Positions 7,948 to 15,139 of a stretch of 48,017 nt of DNA are shown one piece after another. Origin of the DNA: Streptomyces cavernicola. Lineage in GTDB: Bacteria; Actinomycetota; Actinomycetes; Streptomycetales; Streptomycetaceae. Below the pieces are notes generated by a model, which worked only from the letters and a program-made list of their open reading frames with translations, did no database searches and was not told the DNA's origin. A program made the translations under genes and the position numbers. The stretch lies in the NCBI RefSeq assembly GCF_029968035.1, contig NZ_JASCIQ010000056.1:1-48017 (forward strand), read 5' to 3'. Each line of letters begins with the position of its first letter. Position 1 is the stretch's first letter.

Positions 7948-8499
7948 CTACTGTTCGGTGGAGAGCGGCGCCAGACGCTGCTGCGGGCGCCCCTGGGCGG
8001 CGGCGGCGAGCGCGATGACGATCTCGTTCGGGTGCGGGGCGTCGGCGATCCGGACCTCGGTGGTCTGGTGGTGCGAGCGGATCGTGGCGTCGGTGATGTG
8101 CTTCAGGGGGATGTCGAAGACCACGCCGGCCGGTCCGCGCTTCTCCACGGCGGGCAGCAGTGTGGTGGCGTTCGCGGCCTTGCGGAAGTGGTCGCCGAAC
8201 TTCAGCGTGTGGATCAGCGCCGAACCGTGCTCGACCTCGCCGTCCAGGCCGACGATCGCGGCCTTGCCGTACGCCTCGGCGGGGGCCTGCAGGGCGTCGA
8301 GCACCTCGGGGGCGAGCAGGGCGCCGACATCGGAGGCGGTGGCTTCGATGCCGGGCCCCAGGTCCTCGACGAAGCCCTCTCCGGCCCACGGGTTCTCGAT
8401 CACGGCCGCGACGACGGCGACGCGGGCGGGCGGGCTGACCGGGCGGCCGCCCTCGCTGCGGATCTCCTCGACGAGGGTCACGATCTTGCGCACGTTCAT
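7948..8499 (-). CDS. AA_synth (DUF1185) family protein, copy 2
   Basis: A 183-residue protein that I recognise as the so-called amino acid synthesis family. Landmarks are MNVRKIVTLVEEIRSEGG, VAVVAAVIENPWAG (28-40), YGKAAIVGLDGEVEHGSALIHT (77-98), the DIPLKH segment and a C-terminal HPNEIVIALA strand. The biochemical role of the family is not established; members often sit beside luciferase-like oxygenases and hydrolases in catabolic clusters. Its ATG overlaps the stop of the paralogous gene before it. The paralogue conserves VIxNPWAG, GKAA and GALIHTxxFG, so the two may form a heteromer or act on successive intermediates. Confidence 0.8.
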   Translation of the reverse strand: MNVRKIVTLVEEIRSEGGRPVSPPARVAVVAAVIENPWAGEGFVEDLGPGIEATASDVGALLAPEVLDALQAPAEAYGKAAIVGLDGEVEHGSALIHTLKFGDHFRKAANATTLLPAVEKRGPAGVVFDIPLKHITDATIRSHHQTTEVRIADAPHPNEIVIALAAAAQGRPQQRLAPLSTEQ

Positions 8500-9188
8500 G
8501 AGGGAAGTGCCTCCAGGGTTTCGGTGGTGACGACGGGGTCGGTCAGGCGGTCCCCGATACGGGGGTGCGGACGCGGGCCGGTGGACGCGGCCGCGATGAC
8601 GACGAGCTCGTCGGCGCGCGGGGCGTCGGGCACCCGCGCGCCGAAGGTCTGGTAGTGGCTGCGGGTCGCGGCGTGGGTCTTGTGCCAGAGCGGGACGATC
8701 AGCGTCTCGCCCGCCTCGGCGCGGGTGTCGGCGAAGCAGATGATCGACTCGCCGCGCAGGTACTCGCGGACGAGATTGCCGAAGTACGGCGTGTGGATGA
8801 GGGCCCCGGCGTGCTCGATCTCGCCCGCCGTGCCGACGACGGCGGCCTTGCCGAACGCCTCGACGGCGTCGACACCGCCCAGCGTGCCGACGAGGCGGTC
8901 CGTGAGCAGCTTCGCGAGCGCAGGGGCGATGCGCAGCTGCTCGGCCGTCAGGTCGGTGCCCGGCCCGGAGCCCGCCCAGGGATTCCGGATGACGGCGGCG
9001 ACGCTGGCCCGCCGGGCCGGCCGCGCGGGCGCCTCGCCCGCCTCGGTGAGGACGACCTCCTGATGCAGCACGAGCTTGCGGAGGCCGATGCCCGCGTCGG
9101 GGAGGACGGAGGGAGCAGAGGGGCCGGCGGGATCGGAGAGGACGGACGGATCGGAAGGATCCAGACGATCCTGGATGCTCTCTTGCAT
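8496..9188 (-). CDS. AA_synth (DUF1185) family protein, copy 1, with Ser/Pro/Asp-rich N-terminus
   Basis: A 230-residue paralogue of the next gene, first in the minus-strand operon. After a low-complexity N-terminal stretch of about 30 residues (repeated DPS/SDP/PSAPS units) it has the family features GLRKLVLHQEVVL, VAAVIRNPWAGSG, FGKAAVVGTAGEIEHAGALIHTP split over residues about 108-130, and PRADELVVIAAAS near the end. The ATG at 9188 has no good ribosome binding site and lies inside a TTGCATGCCA palindrome, so a shorter product from an unseen start is possible. Function is unknown; its place at the head of the operon suggests it is needed for the pathway. Confidence 0.72.
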   Translation of the reverse strand: MQESIQDRLDPSDPSVLSDPAGPSAPSVLPDAGIGLRKLVLHQEVVLTEAGEAPARPARRASVAAVIRNPWAGSGPGTDLTAEQLRIAPALAKLLTDRLVGTLGGVDAVEAFGKAAVVGTAGEIEHAGALIHTPYFGNLVREYLRGESIICFADTRAEAGETLIVPLWHKTHAATRSHYQTFGARVPDAPRADELVVIAAASTGPRPHPRIGDRLTDPVVTTETLEALPS

Positions 9189-9192
9189 GCCA
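9183..9192. promoter_or_regulatory. Palindromic site TTGCATGCCA, copy 1 (putative regulator operator)
   Basis: TTGCATGCCA at the extreme 5' end of the minus-strand operon, covering its start codon. The same decamer recurs at 9384-9393 and a close variant (TGGCATGCCT) at 9365-9374. The core GCATGC is a perfect palindrome, as expected for a dimeric GntR-type repressor. Confidence 0.5.
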
Positions 9193-9364
9193 CAGGACGT
9201 TAGACATCCCGTGAAGCGTCGGTCAAGAGGATGCCCTCGATGAATTCCCCGGCCGCTCGGGAATCCCCGTAAACGCACCTTCAATACTCCGCTGAACTGC
9301 TGCTTAACCCTTCCTGGAGAGGACTTCGCGCTTCGATGACGTCGACCCCTTGACGCTCCACGTG

Positions 9365-9374
9365 TGGCATGCCT
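9365..9374. promoter_or_regulatory. Palindromic site TGGCATGCCT, copy 2
   Basis: TGGCATGCCT with the symmetric core GGCATGCC, 60 bases upstream of the BCCT transporter start. Its centre is 19 bases from that of copy 3, so two dimers could bind roughly two helical turns apart. Confidence 0.5.
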
Positions 9375-9383
9375 TACTGCTTC

Positions 9384-9393
9384 TTGCATGCCA
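9384..9393. promoter_or_regulatory. Palindromic site TTGCATGCCA, copy 3
   Basis: Identical decamer to copy 1, 41 bases before the BCCT start codon. The likely ligand is the GntR protein encoded at the end of the same plus-strand operon; this is inference from position and symmetry. Confidence 0.5.
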
Positions 9394-9433
9394 ACGCCGG
9401 TGGCCTGTTGGCCCCGCGTACTCAAGGAGTTTC

Positions 9434-11062
9434 ATGGCCAGCCACCTTCGAGCAGACGCGGAGACGACCTCCGCCACGTCGCCGGGGAGCACTGCCGCAG
9501 ACACCGCGGACGCCGCCCGCAGCCCCGCCGCCACCGACCCCGACGCCGACCGTGAGAACGGCGGCCGGCTCGGTTCCGTTTTCTGGGCCTCGATCGGCCT
9601 GTCCGTCGTCGTCGTGGCCTGGGCGGTGCTCTTCACGGACAACCTGAACAAGGTCACCACCGCCTCCCTGAACTGGGTCACGGGCACCTTCGGCTGGACC
9701 TATCTGCTGGTCACCCTCGTCATCCTGCTGTTCCTGGTGTTCCTCGCGTTCAGCCCCGCCGGCGGCATCCGGCTCGGGAAAGACGCCGACCGCCCCGAGT
9801 TCTCCACGCCGGCCTGGATCGCGATGATCCTCAGCGCCGTCATGGGCATCGGCCTCATCTCGTACGGCGTCGCCGAGCCGATCTCGCACCTCTCCACCCC
9901 GCCGCACGGGCTCGCCGAGCCCGGCACACCGTCGGCGGCGGTGCGCGCCCTGCAGTACTCCTACTTCGACTGGGGCCTGCACGCCTGGGCGATCTTCGCG
10001 GTCTTCGGCCTCGCCATCGCGTACTCGACGCACCGTAAGCAACGGCGCACCCTGGTCAGCCAGTTGTTCGTGCTGCTGCTCGGCGACCGCGTCAACGGCC
10101 CGGTGGGCAAGGCGATCGACGTGCTCGCCGTGTTCGCGACGCTCTTCGGCACCACGACCTCGCTCGGCCTGGGCGCCCTCCAGATCAACAACGGCCTGGG
10201 CACGCTGTTCGGCATCCCGGTCGATTCGGTGACCCAGGTGCTCATCATCGCCGCCGTCACCACGCTGTTCACGCTGTCCGCGGTGACCGGCGTCAGCAAG
10301 GGCATCAGGCTGCTCAGCCAGGGCAGTTCACTGCTCGCCGCCGGCCTGTTCGTGTTCATGCTGGTGGTCGGCCCGACGGTGTTCCTCGCGAACCTGTACA
10401 TCGAGTCCGTGGGCCGCTGGGCCACCGACTTCTTCCGGATGAGCCTGCAGGGCACCGCCTTCGGCGGGCTTGAATGGATGCAGCTCTGGACCTACTTCAT
10501 GATGGCCTGGTGGGTCTCATGGGGCGCCTTCGTCGGCGTCTTCCTCGCCCGCATCTCGCGCGGCCGCACCATCCGCGGCTTCATCGTCGGCGTCCTGGCC
10601 GTGCCGAGCGCCGTGTTCTTCGCCTGGTTCACGGTCTTCGGCGGTACGGCCATCCACCTCGACCTCTTCGAGGGCGGCGACATCGCCGAGCAGACCGCGG
10701 CTGACATCAACAGCGCGTTCTTCGCCACGCTCGACCACTTCCCGTTCGCCTCGGTCACCTCGGCGATCGCGATCCTCCTGGTCGTGATGTTCTTCGTCTC
10801 CGGCGCCGACGCCAACACGTACGTCCTCTCCATGATGACCTCGGACGGCTCGCTCACCCCGCGCCGCCCCGTGCTCGTCCTGTGGGGCGTGCTCACCGGC
10901 GTCACCGCCATCGTCCTCATGCTCGCGGGCGGACTGAACGCCCTGCAGAACACCGTCATCGTGACGTCCCTGCCCTTCCTCGTGATCATCGTCGGCCTGG
11001 CGGTGTCCTTCTGGAAGGAACTGGGCGCCGACCGAAAGGGAATGACCCATGTCGCACGCTGA
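9434..11062 (+). CDS. BCCT-family betaine/carnitine/choline-type transporter
   Basis: A 542-residue secondary transporter with about 12 membrane segments. The ATG at 9434 follows AAGGAG (9424-9429). A hydrophilic N-terminal tail of about 50 residues precedes the first helix. The BCCT signature is clear around WTYFMMAWWVSWGAFVG and FLARISRGRTIR, with the tryptophan-rich binding-site helix; MGIGLISYGVAEP is the usual glycine-rich helix. The family carries substrates with a quaternary ammonium and a carboxylate. It heads the plus-strand arm and its end overlaps the SnoaL-like gene by 14 bases. As the only transporter in the tight cluster, it suggests a betaine, such as trigonelline or homarine, as the substrate of the pathway. 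Confidence 0.9.
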   Translation: MASHLRADAETTSATSPGSTAADTADAARSPAATDPDADRENGGRLGSVFWASIGLSVVVVAWAVLFTDNLNKVTTASLNWVTGTFGWTYLLVTLVILLFLVFLAFSPAGGIRLGKDADRPEFSTPAWIAMILSAVMGIGLISYGVAEPISHLSTPPHGLAEPGTPSAAVRALQYSYFDWGLHAWAIFAVFGLAIAYSTHRKQRRTLVSQLFVLLLGDRVNGPVGKAIDVLAVFATLFGTTTSLGLGALQINNGLGTLFGIPVDSVTQVLIIAAVTTLFTLSAVTGVSKGIRLLSQGSSLLAAGLFVFMLVVGPTVFLANLYIESVGRWATDFFRMSLQGTAFGGLEWMQLWTYFMMAWWVSWGAFVGVFLARISRGRTIRGFIVGVLAVPSAVFFAWFTVFGGTAIHLDLFEGGDIAEQTAADINSAFFATLDHFPFASVTSAIAILLVVMFFVSGADANTYVLSMMTSDGSLTPRRPVLVLWGVLTGVTAIVLMLAGGLNALQNTVIVTSLPFLVIIVGLAVSFWKELGADRKGMTHVAR

Positions 11063-11474
11063 AGCCCGCCGCCTGCTCATCGAGAAGGTGTGGCGGACGA
11101 CCTGGGGCGAGGGCGACGTCGACGCACTCGACACCCTCCTCGGCCCCGGCTACCTCCGGCACGGCTCGGACCCGCAGCCGCAGAACCTGACCGCGTTCAA
11201 GGCCGCGATCGTCTCCACCCGGGCGGCGTTCCCCGACCTGACCACGACCATCGACGACATCGTCGTCGACGGCGACCGCGCCGCGATCCGCTGGCACAGC
11301 AGCGGCACCCACCTGCACTCCTTCCTCGGCGTCCCCGCCACCCGCCGCCGCGTCGACGTCAGCGGCGCCACCTTCGCCCGCTTCGACGGCGACCTGATCG
11401 CCGAGGAGCACGTCACCTGGGACCCGCGAGCGCTGCTCTCGGCCCTCGGCATCATCTCCGTAGGACAGGACTGA
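11049..11474 (+). CDS. SnoaL-like (NTF2-fold) ester-cyclase family protein
   Basis: A 141-residue cytoplasmic protein of the SnoaL-like NTF2-fold family. Typical features are the N-terminal helix pair with VWRTTWGEGDVDAL, the RHGSDPQPQNL loop, AFPDLTTTIDDIVVDGDRAAIRW and the C-terminal FDGDLIAEEHVTWD strand with likely active-site His/Asp. The family includes polyketide cyclases, limonene-epoxide-like hydrolases and many unassigned pocket proteins. Its start lies within the end of the transporter gene, so the two are cotranscribed. A role in isomerising or hydrating the reactive ring-cleavage product is possible but unproven. Confidence 0.75.
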   Translation: MSHAEARRLLIEKVWRTTWGEGDVDALDTLLGPGYLRHGSDPQPQNLTAFKAAIVSTRAAFPDLTTTIDDIVVDGDRAAIRWHSSGTHLHSFLGVPATRRRVDVSGATFARFDGDLIAEEHVTWDPRALLSALGIISVGQD

Positions 11475-11570
11475 GCTGTGCCGGACGACGACGGCACCCC
11501 CGCCCGACAGGGCCGACCACACCCGCACGACCAGCGAAACGGCAAGACCGGAACGACAAGGAGCACCACC

Positions 11571-12074
11571 ATGACCGCACTTGCCACGAAGCCCGACGTC
11601 GACGTGATGAAGCAGGTCAACCGGCAGTTCGTCACCGGCGTCACGGTCGTCACCGCGATGGACGGGGACACCCCGCGAGGCCTCGCGGTCAACGCCTTCT
11701 CCAGCATCTCGCTCGACCCCGCGACCGTGATGGTGTGCGTCCAGCGCACCTCGTCCACCCACGACTGCCTGTTCCGCGCCGGCCACCTCGCGATCAACAT
11801 CCTGTCGACGGATCAGCTCGACGTCGTCGGCACGTTCGCGGGCAAGTCCGACGACAAGTTCAGGGACCTGGACTGGGAGAGCGGACCGTTCGGCAGTCCG
11901 CTGATCGCCCGGAGCAGCGCGCGGATGGAGGCCGAGATCCGCGAACGGCTGCAGGCCAGCACCCATACCGTGTTCATCTGCCGGGTGGTGCACGCCTCCG
12001 TGACGGAGCTGCCCGCGATGGTCTACAGCGCGGGTAAGTTCTACGACGGTGGCGCACTCGCGCCGCTGGGATGA
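11571..12074 (+). CDS. Flavin reductase (HpaC/DIM6-like), partner of the luciferase-like monooxygenase
   Basis: A 167-residue NAD(P)H:flavin reductase domain. The start at 11571 is fixed by AAGGAG at 11558-11563; the frame is open upstream to 11478 without a ribosome site. Family landmarks are RQFVTGVTVVTA, GLAVNAFSSISLDP (the FMN-binding SS motif), INILS and a C-terminal GKFYDGGALAPLG. It should deliver reduced FMN to an oxygenase; the only luciferase-like oxygenase nearby is at 4467-5510. The gene ends next to the GntR regulator gene. Confidence 0.86.
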   Translation: MTALATKPDVDVMKQVNRQFVTGVTVVTAMDGDTPRGLAVNAFSSISLDPATVMVCVQRTSSTHDCLFRAGHLAINILSTDQLDVVGTFAGKSDDKFRDLDWESGPFGSPLIARSSARMEAEIRERLQASTHTVFICRVVHASVTELPAMVYSAGKFYDGGALAPLG

Positions 12075-12142
12075 CCCGGCGGGCGGCACTGGAGATGAAG
12101 GGGTACTCGGTGGATCGCGCAAAGAGCGAACCGAAGTGGGGG

Positions 12143-12166
12143 TCCCCCCGGCCGCAGGCTGGGGGA
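12143..12166 (+). repeat. Hairpin-forming G/C repeat of a type common in Streptomyces, overlapping the GntR ribosome binding site
   Basis: TCCCCC (12143-12148) pairs with GGGGGA (12161-12166), and GGCC (12150-12153) with GGCT (12157-12160) around a GCA loop. The extended sequence, with a preceding GGGGG, resembles a short element I recall as dispersed in many Streptomyces genomes. The 3' arm runs into GGAGG (12164-12168), the ribosome site for the start at 12173, so the hairpin would hide it. Confidence 0.55.
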
Positions 12167-12172
12167 GGGTCG

Positions 12173-12841
12173 ATGCAGGCCACGGTGATCGCCGAAATGC
12201 GCAGGCGCATCATCAAGGGCGATATCGAACCCGGGGCTCCGCTCTCCGAGCTCGCTCTCGCGGACGAGTTCGGCGTCAGCCGTACGCCGGTGCGCGAAGC
12301 CCTCAAGCAGCTGCAGACCGAAGGGCTGGTCGAGATCCGGCCCCGCGTCGGAACGTTCGTCACCACCCCCTCCCGCCGCGAGATCACGGAACTCTTCGAG
12401 ATGAAGGAACTCCTCGAGGGGGCCGCCGCCCGCCTGCTCGCCCAGCGCGGCCGCGTCGCGGAGATCGACATGCTTGAACGAAACCTGCGCGAGGCCGATG
12501 AAGCGGTCAAGCGAGACGACCGGGAAAGGTACGCGGAACTGGTCCAGGAGTTCCACGACCTGCTGATCGCCGGCGCGGACAACAGCAAGCTGGGGGCCCA
12601 CTACCGGATGCTGATGAACCAGCTTGCCTACCCCCGCCTTGTGAACACCTCGCTCAGCCAGCCGGGCCGCGCCCTCCAGTCGGACCGCGAACACCACCTC
12701 GTCCTGGAGCTGATCCTGGAGAAGGACGGCGACACCGCCGAGCACGTGATGCGTGAGCATGTCCGGGCCAGCCGACGTGCGCTGCTGGCGAGGCTGCCCA
12801 TCGGCGACTCGAACGACAGGTCCGGCACGGCCCGTTCCTGA
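12173..12841 (+). CDS. GntR-family transcriptional regulator with FCD-type ligand domain
   Basis: A 222-residue regulator: winged helix at residues about 1-70 (EFGVSRTPVREALKQLQTEGLVEIRPRVGTFV) and an all-helical FCD domain after it, with the metal-ligand-type residues in EFHDLLI and EHVMREHVRAS. The start at 12173 begins right at the winged-helix fold and has GGAGG 4 bases upstream. An alternative ATG at 12071 overlaps the flavin reductase stop and would add 34 residues, partly encoded by the G/C hairpin repeat; translational coupling through that start cannot be ruled out. It probably controls the divergent catabolic arms via the TTGCATGCCA-type sites. Confidence 0.8.
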   Translation: MQATVIAEMRRRIIKGDIEPGAPLSELALADEFGVSRTPVREALKQLQTEGLVEIRPRVGTFVTTPSRREITELFEMKELLEGAAARLLAQRGRVAEIDMLERNLREADEAVKRDDRERYAELVQEFHDLLIAGADNSKLGAHYRMLMNQLAYPRLVNTSLSQPGRALQSDREHHLVLELILEKDGDTAEHVMREHVRASRRALLARLPIGDSNDRSGTARS

Positions 12842-13064
12842 TTCAGGGCCCATCGCCCTGACGCAGGGCGCACCACGCGAGAGCAACAGACCCGATGCGG
12901 GACGTCGGGTGCCCGCGCCTCGCCGATCACTTGACCTCTTGCCCGGTACGAGGCTGCCCGAATTCCCGCCGTAGCAGAACGTCGCTCGCTGCGAATCCGC
13001 CGGGGACATAAGGCAATTCAGCACTGGATACCGGCATACAAGAACCTTTGACGGGAGCTGCTAC

Positions 13065-14519
13065 GTGCGTCACATCTCCGAATCAGCGAGTACCGGTGGC
13101 GAGGCCGCGGACTGCGGCTACCGCGACAGCATCGCGACGGTCGAACCCTACGGAATCGACCACATACCCGACGTCGAGCGCCATGGACGGCCCATCTCGC
13201 AGTTCTACGTCTGGTTCGCGGCCGGGCTGAACTTTCCCATCATGGTGCTGGGTTTCAGCGCCGCCTGGTTCGGGCTCAGCCTCTGGCAGGCGGTGACCGC
13301 CGTGGTCGCCGGCGCCGGTGTGGGGTCCGTCCTGATGGGCGTCCTCTCCCGGATGGGCGTCCGCTTGGGCGTCGCCCAGCAGATGCAGGCCCGCGGCCCC
13401 CTCGGCTTCGTCGGCAACATGCTCCCGGTGGCCTACATCAACGTCTTCGCCGGCATCGGCTGGGCGGCTCTGACCGTGATCCTCGGAGGAAAGGCGCTCG
13501 GTGAGATCACCGGCCTGCCGTTCGTGGTCTCGGCGGCCGGTCTTGTGGGCGTGCAGCTGTTGGTCGCGGTCTTCGGCTACAACATGATCCACCTGCTGCA
13601 GAAGGTGCTGTCGTACGTCCTCGTGGTGCTCTTCACGATCATGACCGTGGTGGCCGTCGTCCGCGGATCGTCGTCGCTGGACGCCAACCCGGCGGCGGGT
13701 GGCTACATCGGCTCGTTCGGCGGGTGGGTCACCCTGTTCGGCTGGTTCCTGGCCTTCCTGGTGGCGTGGACGCCGTTCGCCTCCGACTACTCCCGCTATC
13801 TGCCCGACGACCGCGCCGTGAGCATGCGAGCCGGCTGGTACACGGGCCTGGGCAACTTCGTCACCCTGGCCTGGCTCGGGATCGCCGGGGCGGTGGTGGC
13901 CGGGGCCGCGACCGAGACCGACCCGATCGCCGCCGTCAAGGAGCTGACCGGCCCGTGGGCGGTACCCGCGCTCCTCGCGATCCTGCTCTCGTCGCTCTCC
14001 CAGAACTTCCTCAACGTGTACGGCGGTGCGATCTCGCTGCAGACGCTCGGCCTGCCCGTCAGTCGCGTCCAGGCCGTCGTCTGCATCTGCCTGGCCTCCT
14101 TCGGAGTGAGCCTGTGGGCGGAGGCGGGGGTCTACGACAAGTTCACCGTGTTCCTCAACCTGACCTCGTACTTCATCGCGCCGTACGTCACGGTGGTGCT
14201 GCTTGACTACGCGGTCGGGGGCCGCAAGGACAAGAGCCGGATCCCGGAACTCTTCGACCGCACACGCCTCTTGGAGTGGGGTTTCGTGGCGTGGGCGGCG
14301 GGCGTCGCGGCATCGGTCCCGTTCTGGCAGTCCTCGCTCTACACCGGTCCGCTGGCGGACGATTTCGGGGGCGGTGACTGGAGCATGCTCGTCGGCTTCA
14401 CGGCAGCCGCGGTGACCTGGTTCGCCACGTACCGCCTGCCCACGCTCTGGCGCACCGGGCGCCGGGTCGCCGCACCGGCGCCGTCCGATGAGGCCGTGGA
14501 CGCGATGGAGGCCAAGTGA
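13065..14519 (+). CDS. NCS1-family nucleobase/cofactor permease
   Basis: A 484-residue membrane protein of the cytosine/purine/uracil/thiamine/allantoin permease family with about 12 helices. Landmarks are the cytosolic IEPYGIDHIPDVERHGRP-type N-terminus (here VEPYGIDHIP, residues about 25-34), WFAAGLNFPIMVLG, the MQARGPLGFVGN loop and WTPFASDYSRYLP. The GTG at 13065 follows CGGGAG. Its stop overlaps the start of the isochorismatase-family gene, so they form a pair. Substrates of the family are N-heterocycles and hydantoins; which one is taken up here is not visible. The 223-bp gap before it holds no recognised feature, so it may have its own promoter. Confidence 0.86.
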   Translation: MRHISESASTGGEAADCGYRDSIATVEPYGIDHIPDVERHGRPISQFYVWFAAGLNFPIMVLGFSAAWFGLSLWQAVTAVVAGAGVGSVLMGVLSRMGVRLGVAQQMQARGPLGFVGNMLPVAYINVFAGIGWAALTVILGGKALGEITGLPFVVSAAGLVGVQLLVAVFGYNMIHLLQKVLSYVLVVLFTIMTVVAVVRGSSSLDANPAAGGYIGSFGGWVTLFGWFLAFLVAWTPFASDYSRYLPDDRAVSMRAGWYTGLGNFVTLAWLGIAGAVVAGAATETDPIAAVKELTGPWAVPALLAILLSSLSQNFLNVYGGAISLQTLGLPVSRVQAVVCICLASFGVSLWAEAGVYDKFTVFLNLTSYFIAPYVTVVLLDYAVGGRKDKSRIPELFDRTRLLEWGFVAWAAGVAASVPFWQSSLYTGPLADDFGGGDWSMLVGFTAAAVTWFATYRLPTLWRTGRRVAAPAPSDEAVDAMEAK

Positions 14520-15052
14520 ACGCGCGGGAGCCGTGGTTGGTCGTGATCGATATGCAGGAGGCGTTCAGGGAGCCGTCCTCCGGCTGGGCGGTGGAGGGGT
14601 ACCGGTCGATCGAGCCAGTGGTGTCGAAACTCGCCGACAGCTTCGGGGACCGTGTCGTGTGGACCAGGTTCGTCCGCGACCCGCGCGAGGACCGGGCGTG
14701 GGCGGCGTACTACGACCACTGGCCCTCGTTCCGGCTGCCCGAGACGGACCCGGCCTGGGCGTTGACGTTGCCCGTCCCCGAGAAGGCGCCGGTCGTGACC
14801 CTGCCGACGTTCTCCAAGTGGGGTCCTGAACTCGAAGGCATCGTGGGGGACGCCCCGCTCGTCATGTGCGGTGTGGCCACCGAGTGCTGCGTTTTCGGCA
14901 CGGCCTTCGCCGCGGCGGACGCCGGCCGTGGCGTGACCGTGGTGGCGGACGCGTGCGCGGGAGCGTCGGTCGCCCTCCACGAGCAGGCACTGGTGCTGCT
15001 CGGGCAGCTCTCGCCGCTCGTCACGGTGACCACGTCCGACCGGCTCGGCTGA
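14516..15052 (+). CDS. Isochorismatase-family cysteine amidohydrolase
   Basis: A 178-residue cysteine hydrolase with the family triad Asp12 (VIDMQ), Lys101 (TFSKWG) and Cys125 (TECCVFGT), the last preceded by the usual cis-peptide GVATE. Family members hydrolyse C-N bonds (nicotinamide, N-carbamoylsarcosine, ureidoacrylate) or isochorismate. GTG at 14516 overlaps the permease stop, so uptake and hydrolysis of one heterocyclic or ureido compound is implied. Length is at the short end of the family. Nicotinamidase lacks support because its metal-binding Asp-x-His pattern was not clear here. Confidence 0.8.
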   Translation: MNAREPWLVVIDMQEAFREPSSGWAVEGYRSIEPVVSKLADSFGDRVVWTRFVRDPREDRAWAAYYDHWPSFRLPETDPAWALTLPVPEKAPVVTLPTFSKWGPELEGIVGDAPLVMCGVATECCVFGTAFAAADAGRGVTVVADACAGASVALHEQALVLLGQLSPLVTVTTSDRLG

Positions 15053-15060
15053 GCTCGGCG

Positions 15061-15101
15061 TCCCCGCCGCTGACCGCGCGACCCGCGGAGACCGGCGGGG
15101 A
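15061..15101. terminator. Likely bidirectional terminator between convergent genes
   Basis: TCCCCGCCG (15061-15069) and CGGCGGGGA (15093-15101) form a perfect 9-bp stem with a GC-rich 23-base loop, placed between the convergent isochorismatase and response-regulator genes. Confidence 0.5.
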
Positions 15102-15139
15102 TCCGAGCGTACGTACCGGCTCTCCGCCCAGGCTCCCGG

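Noticed and set aside
12071..12172. Longer N-terminus for the GntR regulator from the ATG overlapping the flavin reductase stop
   Set aside because: The added 34 residues come partly from a hairpin repeat and precede the normal start of the winged-helix fold; kept only as an alternative start.
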